DNA of 64,000 nucleotides from positions 62,001 through 126,000 of the forward strand of contig NZ_SJOO01000011.1 of NCBI RefSeq assembly GCF_004331265.1. The letters are read 5' to 3'. The position numbers were made by a program, and so were the translations under genes. Source of the DNA: Enterobacter wuhouensis. GTDB taxonomy: Bacteria; Pseudomonadota; Gammaproteobacteria; Enterobacterales; Enterobacteriaceae. Each line of letters starts with the position of its first letter. The first letter of the stretch is position 1. This document shows, piece by piece, positions 59,396-64,000 of the stretch. Below the pieces are notes generated by a model, which was given only the letters and a program-made list of their open reading frames with translations, was not told where the DNA came from and did not search any database.

Positions 59396-60609
59396 CAGAA
59401 GTTCCTTGTCATGCTGACGCCGAACGTTGAACCCGTTGTCTCCAGCGGGAAGGAGACTTCAGGCGTAATGCTGAAACGCGGTGATAGCAGATAAGAGAAA
59501 TAAAATGCAAGCGATTCAGACTCCTGGCTGGTGCCTTTCATGGTGCGCCCTTCGTATTTCATATTATCTGACCAGCTATAAGTAAATCTGCTGCCCAGCG
59601 AACTGACATTATTGAGAGCGAAACCGGTGCCCAGGAATGCCGAGGCGGTATCGCCTGCTTTAATTCGCTCCCCACCTTTACTGGTCTCAAACGTTTTTTC
59701 GTATGAGATACCGCCAAAAAAGGTTACGGGATCCGTAATCCGCACAAACGTCAGGGATGGCGTCAGGCTCCAGTAGCCTTCGCTGTTATTCAGCGGCTGC
59801 TTCCAGGCGTCCAGGTCGGAGACGTATTTTTTGCGCCCGGTCGGCGTATTGACGGCAAGTGAGCCCGTCACGGATGGATGATCATTGTTCTCTTTCAATA
59901 GCAGATATTGGATACCGGCCGATATGTCGCCGATATGGCCCTGAGAGGCATCCCGGGTCCAGGCATTACTCGAAACATCTTCGATTTTTGTGTAGGTCCA
60001 GGGTACGTTCAACCAGACGCTAAGCCTGTCGGTAATACCGAATTTTGGCGAAACATAAAAATAAAGCTTTTTAATCGAATAACTGGAAACTTGATAAGGC
60101 CCCTGCTGCGGCAATGAGGACGTGGATTTCCATGTGCGGTATTTGAAACCGAAATCAACGTCAGTTTCCCCGTGATTAAGCAGAACCGTATAGTCGGAAA
60201 GATAACTAATGGGCGCGCTATACTCCTCCTGCTTTTTCTCTATGTTGGCTATTCGACTATTATCTTTTCTGACGACGTCGAAATGGGTCACATCCGGGAA
60301 GGAAATGGGATACACGTTATCCTTTCGCACAATGGATGCTGAATTATTGCTATCTGACTTAAGGAACCCCGTGATTCTGTCACCATTTTTAAACGTCACT
60401 GCATACTGCTTATCGGTGTCTATCGTTTTTATTTGATTAGCGCTGATCCGCAGACTTGAACCATAGGGAGTGCTAAAAACACACACGCCATCTTTAAAGG
60501 AGACAATATCTCCAGTGATATTGTCTCCGTTGTTCAGTCTGAGAATGTCAGCATGCGCAATCGTAACAAATATAAATGGCGCAACGACGCCAGCCACTCT
60601 CGACATCAT
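59395..60609 (-). CDS. Outer-membrane beta-barrel protein with N-terminal repeat domain
   Basis: 404 residues. Signal peptide (about 1-20), then two similar beta repeats, GDNITGDIVSFKDGVCVFSTPYG and GDRITGFLKSDSNNSASIVR (about 27-115), a short linker with EKKQEEYS, and a C-terminal barrel (about 135-404) of alternating hydrophobic strands with the final residue Phe, as recognised by the Bam machinery. Strands such as FGFKYRTWKSTSS, KLYFYVSPKFGITDRLSVWLNVPWTY and FYFSYLLSPRFSITPEVSFPLE suggest a transport-type barrel. Between a putative substrate and a peptidase, it probably forms the exit pore. I do not recognise the exact family. Confidence 0.78.
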   Translation of the reverse strand: MMSRVAGVVAPFIFVTIAHADILRLNNGDNITGDIVSFKDGVCVFSTPYGSSLRISANQIKTIDTDKQYAVTFKNGDRITGFLKSDSNNSASIVRKDNVYPISFPDVTHFDVVRKDNSRIANIEKKQEEYSAPISYLSDYTVLLNHGETDVDFGFKYRTWKSTSSLPQQGPYQVSSYSIKKLYFYVSPKFGITDRLSVWLNVPWTYTKIEDVSSNAWTRDASQGHIGDISAGIQYLLLKENNDHPSVTGSLAVNTPTGRKKYVSDLDAWKQPLNNSEGYWSLTPSLTFVRITDPVTFFGGISYEKTFETSKGGERIKAGDTASAFLGTGFALNNVSSLGSRFTYSWSDNMKYEGRTMKGTSQESESLAFYFSYLLSPRFSITPEVSFPLETTGSTFGVSMTRNF

Positions 60610-60614
60610 TTAAA

Positions 60615-61193
60615 TCACCACTTTGTCATGTTGATGTCGCGGTTCCATTTTGTCCAGCGCAGTGCCTGGTTCGATAAGGTCCCATCGGTGTTTACGACGC
60701 GATAATACTCTTCAACAACCGATGATTTCGCTGCTTCGAAATTGCCTTCAGTACTACGCGCATAGCGCCAGACATCACCAACGACCGAATATTTTTTTCC
60801 GTTTCCGGTATCGGTAATCGTGGTCGGGCCGTTGACGAAGTCCTGGCTGTGCAATACGTAATTTCGACTATCTTCATCGACGCCGAAGTTATGAATCATA
60901 TTCATATAGTGCATGCCAACAAAATTGGTTCCGGTGATGGTATCAAACCCTTCAAGGGGTTTTTTTATACTGCCGGAGTCGGTCAACGTCAGACTGGAGT
61001 ATTTCGGAAATTTTATCCCCGCCCAAGGGTTTGTTGGGGTTGTTGGTTTAGGGATTGGGAACACTGGGTTGGTAACAAGACCGTTTCCTTTACCATTAAT
61101 TTGCGATAGTTGCGTGTCACTTAATTCAGTTACTGCGGCATGTGTCATGCCTGAGAATAACAATGCCGTTAGTAGCATAATTTTATGCTTCAT
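60615..61193 (-). CDS. Secreted protein with bacteriocin-leader-like motif, putative substrate of the C39/barrel system
   Basis: 192 residues. Sec signal peptide (1 to about 19, MLLTALLFSGMTHA), immediately followed by VTELSDTQLSQINGKGNG, which has the ELSDxxLxxIxGxG pattern of double-glycine leaders. After that comes a Pro/Thr-rich stretch (NPVFPIPKPTTPTNPW) and a polar, Gly/Asn/Tyr/Trp-containing domain without Cys. AAGGAA precedes the ATG. It is the first gene of the operon, five bases before the barrel gene. Whether it is a fibre, adhesin or toxin cannot be read from sequence. Confidence 0.75.
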   Translation of the reverse strand: MKHKIMLLTALLFSGMTHAAVTELSDTQLSQINGKGNGLVTNPVFPIPKPTTPTNPWAGIKFPKYSSLTLTDSGSIKKPLEGFDTITGTNFVGMHYMNMIHNFGVDEDSRNYVLHSQDFVNGPTTITDTGNGKKYSVVGDVWRYARSTEGNFEAAKSSVVEEYYRVVNTDGTLSNQALRWTKWNRDINMTKW

Positions 61194-61433
61194 GGTTTTT
61201 CCTTATGGTAAATTAATGTTGTTATCCGGCTGTGTATTCATGTTAAGGGTAAATGAACATTGCCGATGGACAACGCAAGGAAAAACGGCAGATGCGGCTT
61301 AAACTTTAAAAATGATTAATATGAATGCTCGATAATTGAACTGTTTAAATTTCATGCATATATATTGCAACAGAGATATAGCGCCGCTTACAGCGTGATT
61401 TGCGATAAAGTTATATTTCCCTTTACCCTTAAT

Positions 61434-62447
61434 TCAGGTAGGGAATGAATTATCCTTAAGATACGTTTTCAGCTCCTCCAGCGTTTTCGCGCCGTCGATG
61501 GCGTTGGCGGCCAGCAGGCTGGCCCGCGCGCAGGCGTGCGCCAGATAAATGCTCTCCGTGAGCGACAGAGATTCATGGCAGCCGTATAAAAACCCCGCGC
61601 AAAACGCATCGCCCGCGCCGACGCTGCCGATAATCTCCTCCTGCTCCAGCATCCACGACGGGATCCAGCGGCCTTGCTCACCCGGCGCTTCACCCCATGC
61701 CCCTTCCGGACAGTGGATCACCACCCGCTGACGAACGCCTGCCGCCAGCAGCTGCGCGGCAGCGTCGGCGATGTGGGCCATGTTCAGCTTATCGCTGTCG
61801 TCTCGTATCGACAGGCCGCTAAACTCACCGGCCTCCAGCTCGTTAATCACCAGATAATCCAGATGGCGCAGGGCAGGGAGCACCAGCGGCTGATAGCGCG
61901 GATCGCCCTTGCGGGACACCAGGTCGAGCGAGGTTTCATATCCCTGGTCGCGCATCTGCGCCAGCAGCCGCGCGCTGCGGGTGCCGAACTCGTCATCGGG
62001 CATATCCAGGCTGTCGAGCAGCAGCAGGTAGCCGAGATGGAAGATCTTCATCGATCCGTCCAGGCGATCGAAGGCGGGAAGATCCAGCAGGCGGTTGGCG
62101 CCCGGCGAGTGGAAGAAGGTGCGCTGGCCGCTGGGATCGGTCATCACCTGCGACATGGAGGTCGGGGCGAAGGTGGTGCGCTGCACGCGCTGGCGATTGA
62201 CGTGGTACTGGTCGAGCATCGCCAGAATATAATCCCCGTCGCCGTCTTCGCCAATCAGCCCCACCGCCTGCAGCGGCAGGCCAACGTGCATTTTCGCCAG
62301 CGTCAGCAGCACGTTGAGCGGCGCGCCGCCGGTCGAGCGTTCGCTGTGGGTGATTTCCGCCAGCCAGCCGCGCTCCGGCCACTGCACGATCTGGTGGACG
62401 TGATCCACCAGCATGTTGCCTGCGGCGATAATGCCTTTACGTTCCAT
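61434..62447 (-). CDS. PfkB/ribokinase-family sugar kinase
   Basis: 337 residues. GGAPLNVLLTLAKMHVGLPLQAVGLIGEDGDGDYI at the N-terminus (pfkB signature 1) and GSVGAGDAFCAGFLYG (about 275-290, signature 2 with catalytic Asp). It phosphorylates a sugar or sugar phosphate, probably a ketose, supplying the neighbouring aldolase. The start overlaps the aldolase stop by one base. Confidence 0.88.
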   Translation of the reverse strand: MERKGIIAAGNMLVDHVHQIVQWPERGWLAEITHSERSTGGAPLNVLLTLAKMHVGLPLQAVGLIGEDGDGDYILAMLDQYHVNRQRVQRTTFAPTSMSQVMTDPSGQRTFFHSPGANRLLDLPAFDRLDGSMKIFHLGYLLLLDSLDMPDDEFGTRSARLLAQMRDQGYETSLDLVSRKGDPRYQPLVLPALRHLDYLVINELEAGEFSGLSIRDDSDKLNMAHIADAAAQLLAAGVRQRVVIHCPEGAWGEAPGEQGRWIPSWMLEQEEIIGSVGAGDAFCAGFLYGCHESLSLTESIYLAHACARASLLAANAIDGAKTLEELKTYLKDNSFPT

Positions 62448-63310
62448 TATGCCTGCCCCGCGCTGCCGAAGATGCGCATCTGTTCGGCGACCGTATCGGT
62501 TATCGCCTCTTCTATGCCCAGCAGCAGCTCGGCAAACTCATCGTACAGCGGCTGGCGGTTCGCCATGCGCTGCTCGACGGCGGCGAGCGCGGCCTGCGAC
62601 ATGCCGGTATAGAAGTTAATTTTATGAATGCCCAGCTCGATAGCGCGGCGGAAGTCGGCATCGCTGATCCCGGAGCCGCCGTGTAAAACCAGCGGCAGCC
62701 CCGTCTGCTGGCGGATGGCGTCCAGGCGCGGGAAATCGAGCTTCGGCTCGCCCTTGTATTTGCCGTGCGCGTTGCCGATGGCAACCGCCAGCGCGTCAAT
62801 GCCGGTTGAATCGACAAATTCGCGCGCCAGCTGGGGGTCGGTAAAGAACGCTTCGTCCGCATGCCCGTACAGCGCGCCGCCTTCATCACCACCGACCGCG
62901 CCCAGCTCCGCCTCCACCGACACGCCCACCGCGTGGCACATCTTCACCACTTCGCGCGTCTGGCGAATGTTTTCCTCGTAGCTAAGGGTCGAGCCGTCGA
63001 ACATCACCGAGCTGAAGCCTAAGCGCAGGGCGCGCACCACCGCCTCGAAATGCAGCCCGTGGTCGAGGTTAAGCACCACGGGAATGTCGTGACGAGCGGC
63101 TTCGAACTTCACCGCTTCGACAAGCGAATCCAGCGACACGTACTTAAAGTGCACTTCGGCGATGTTGATGATAAAGGGCGAGCGTTCCTGCTTCGCGGCG
63201 GCGAACAGCGCGCGGAGGAAGTGGGAGTCGAGCACGTTAAACGCGCCCAGCGCGTAGCGGTGTTCCCTGGCGTGCTCAAGACCGTCGGCAAGAGAAATCA
63301 GTGGCATCAT
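62447..63310 (-). CDS. Class II ketose-bisphosphate aldolase (GatY/KbaY-like)
   Basis: 287 residues, similar to GatY. Zinc and catalytic motifs: VLNLDHGLHFEAVVRALRLGFSSVMFDGSTLSYEENIRQTREVV, EAELGAVGGDEG, AIGNAHGKYKGEPKLDF and LHGGSGISDADFRRAIELGIHKINFYT. It cleaves a ketose phosphate or bisphosphate to dihydroxyacetone phosphate and an aldehyde. Substrate cannot be told from sequence; the lyxose isomerase neighbour suggests xylulose- or fructose-type phosphates. Confidence 0.9.
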   Translation of the reverse strand: MMPLISLADGLEHAREHRYALGAFNVLDSHFLRALFAAAKQERSPFIINIAEVHFKYVSLDSLVEAVKFEAARHDIPVVLNLDHGLHFEAVVRALRLGFSSVMFDGSTLSYEENIRQTREVVKMCHAVGVSVEAELGAVGGDEGGALYGHADEAFFTDPQLAREFVDSTGIDALAVAIGNAHGKYKGEPKLDFPRLDAIRQQTGLPLVLHGGSGISDADFRRAIELGIHKINFYTGMSQAALAAVEQRMANRQPLYDEFAELLLGIEEAITDTVAEQMRIFGSAGQA

Positions 63311-63317
63311 TCACCCC

Positions 63318-64000
63318 TTATATCCGAAACAGGTTGTACTCGTTGCACAGCACCAGCAGCGCCGGTTCGTCTTCTTCGATGTTGTTATAGCGGGCAACGG
63401 GCTGCAAAAAGTGGTTATCGTGCTCGTCGTCATTCACGGAGGACACTTCGCCGACCAGCACGTCGCCAAAGCCGCGTTCGCCCCAGAAGCTGTGGTACAG
63501 GCCGGGCGTGAGGCAGATGCTTTCCCCTGGCGTGAGGCGCAACTGGCTGCCGGGCGCATGGGTCTGCCGACAGCCGTCGACGGTAACGGTCACGTCGGTG
63601 TTTTCCGTCTCTTCATGCGCGCCCGCATTCCATAGCTCAATAATCAGGTTCCCGCCGGCCCGGTTGATGATGTCTTCCCGCTTGCGCCAGTGAAAATGCA
63701 TCGGCGTCACCTGGCCGTCGCGCACGTGCATGATTTTTTCGGCATAGCCTTTTTCATAAGGCATGCCGTTGGGCGAGCCGTTGCGCAGGGTAAACAGCGT
63801 CAGGCCCTCGGCGGCAAAATTATTACCGCCGAACGCCGTCACGTCCCAGCCGAGCTTGAGGTCGAATACCTCCTGCCATGCGGCCTGGTCAAGCTGCTGC
63901 CATTTTGTTGGCGGAAAGCTGGCAAACGGCGGGAGATGCACGTCGTGCATGGAAAAGAACTGCCGCGTGTGGCCGAGGATTTCGTTGATGTCGGAGCGTT
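63318..64000 (-). CDS. D-lyxose ketol-isomerase, start just outside the window
   Basis: At least 227 residues. The frame is open to the right edge, and the codons before the internal ATG at 63950 read RSDINEILGHTRQFFS, matching the N-terminus of E. coli O157 D-lyxose isomerase from memory, so the true start lies a few bases beyond 64000. Cupin metal ligands are seen in MHFHWRKREDI (two His, one Glu) and LYHSFW. The family interconverts D-lyxose/D-xylulose and D-mannose/D-fructose. First visible gene of the isomerase-aldolase-kinase operon; a transporter or regulator is expected to the right. Confidence 0.9.
   Translation of the reverse strand, partial: RSDINEILGHTRQFFSMHDVHLPPFASFPPTKWQQLDQAAWQEVFDLKLGWDVTAFGGNNFAAEGLTLFTLRNGSPNGMPYEKGYAEKIMHVRDGQVTPMHFHWRKREDIINRAGGNLIIELWNAGAHEETENTDVTVTVDGCRQTHAPGSQLRLTPGESICLTPGLYHSFWGERGFGDVLVGEVSSVNDDEHDNHFLQPVARYNNIEEDEPALLVLCNEYNLFRI

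Noticed and set aside
1..64000. Insertion sequences, integrases, CRISPR arrays, tRNA or rRNA genes
   Set aside because: No transposase or integrase proteins, no regularly spaced repeats, and no recognisable tRNA arms or rRNA sequence were seen.

Overview
The window looks like chromosome from an enteric bacterium of the Enterobacter / Lelliottia / Leclercia type. The right part carries the E. coli gene order yjcB-pdeC-soxS/soxR-ghxP-yjcE-actP-yjcH-acs-gltP-yjcO-fdhF with near-identical proteins, moderately high GC and REP-type palindromes between genes. I saw no rRNA, tRNA, insertion sequence or CRISPR array. The genus is an inference from family resemblance and synteny.

Positions 1 to about 37,000 hold most of a complete second, lateral flagellar system (the Flag-2 type of enterobacteria, related to Vibrio and Aeromonas laf). 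From left to right: export and switch genes on the minus strand (fliR partial, fliQ, fliP, fliN, fliM); the sigma-54 activator lafK; fliEFGHIJ; a family-2 glycosyltransferase and a divergent FliB-like methylase; a minus-strand block flgA, flgM, flgN plus three sugar/phosphodiester genes (a CDP-glycerol glycerophosphotransferase-like protein, a TagD-like cytidylyltransferase and a two-domain GT9 glycosyltransferase); flgBCDEFGHIJKL and lafW; a ToxR-like membrane regulator (LafZ) with a small membrane partner; the short flagellin lafA; and lafBCDEF, lafS (sigma-28), lafT and lafU (motor), ending with a YafL-like NlpC/P60 hydrolase. flhA and flhB are expected just left of the window. Readable promoters support a cascade: sigma-54 boxes before flgB and lafB, and boxes with sigma-28 spacing before flgM and lafA.

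Three features make the flagellar locus unusual. First, CDP-glycerol (teichoic-acid-like) enzymes sit in the same transcription block as flgMN, suggesting glycerophosphate-containing decoration of lateral filaments. Second, FlgJ has no hydrolase domain while a cell-wall hydrolase closes the motor operon. Third, the charged residues at the FliG/MotA rotor-stator interface differ from the canonical ones on both sides.

Positions 37,050-38,610 carry a chromosomal ParM/StbB pair without recognisable parC repeats. Positions 38,667-57,877 are the conserved backbone, with differences from E. coli K-12: a glutathione transferase after soxR, a LysR-lrgAB module between yjcE and actP, no nrf operon between acs and gltP, and a hok/sok-type toxin locus next to fdhF. 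fdhF has an in-frame UGA (selenocysteine 140) with a SECIS hairpin.

The right end has an orphan OmpR-type response regulator and a compact three-gene minus-strand operon: a Sec-exported protein with a bacteriocin-leader-like motif, an outer-membrane barrel and a periplasmic C39 peptidase. This looks like a small, possibly undescribed export/processing system. Last comes a sugar operon (D-lyxose isomerase cut by the window edge, class II aldolase, PfkB kinase).
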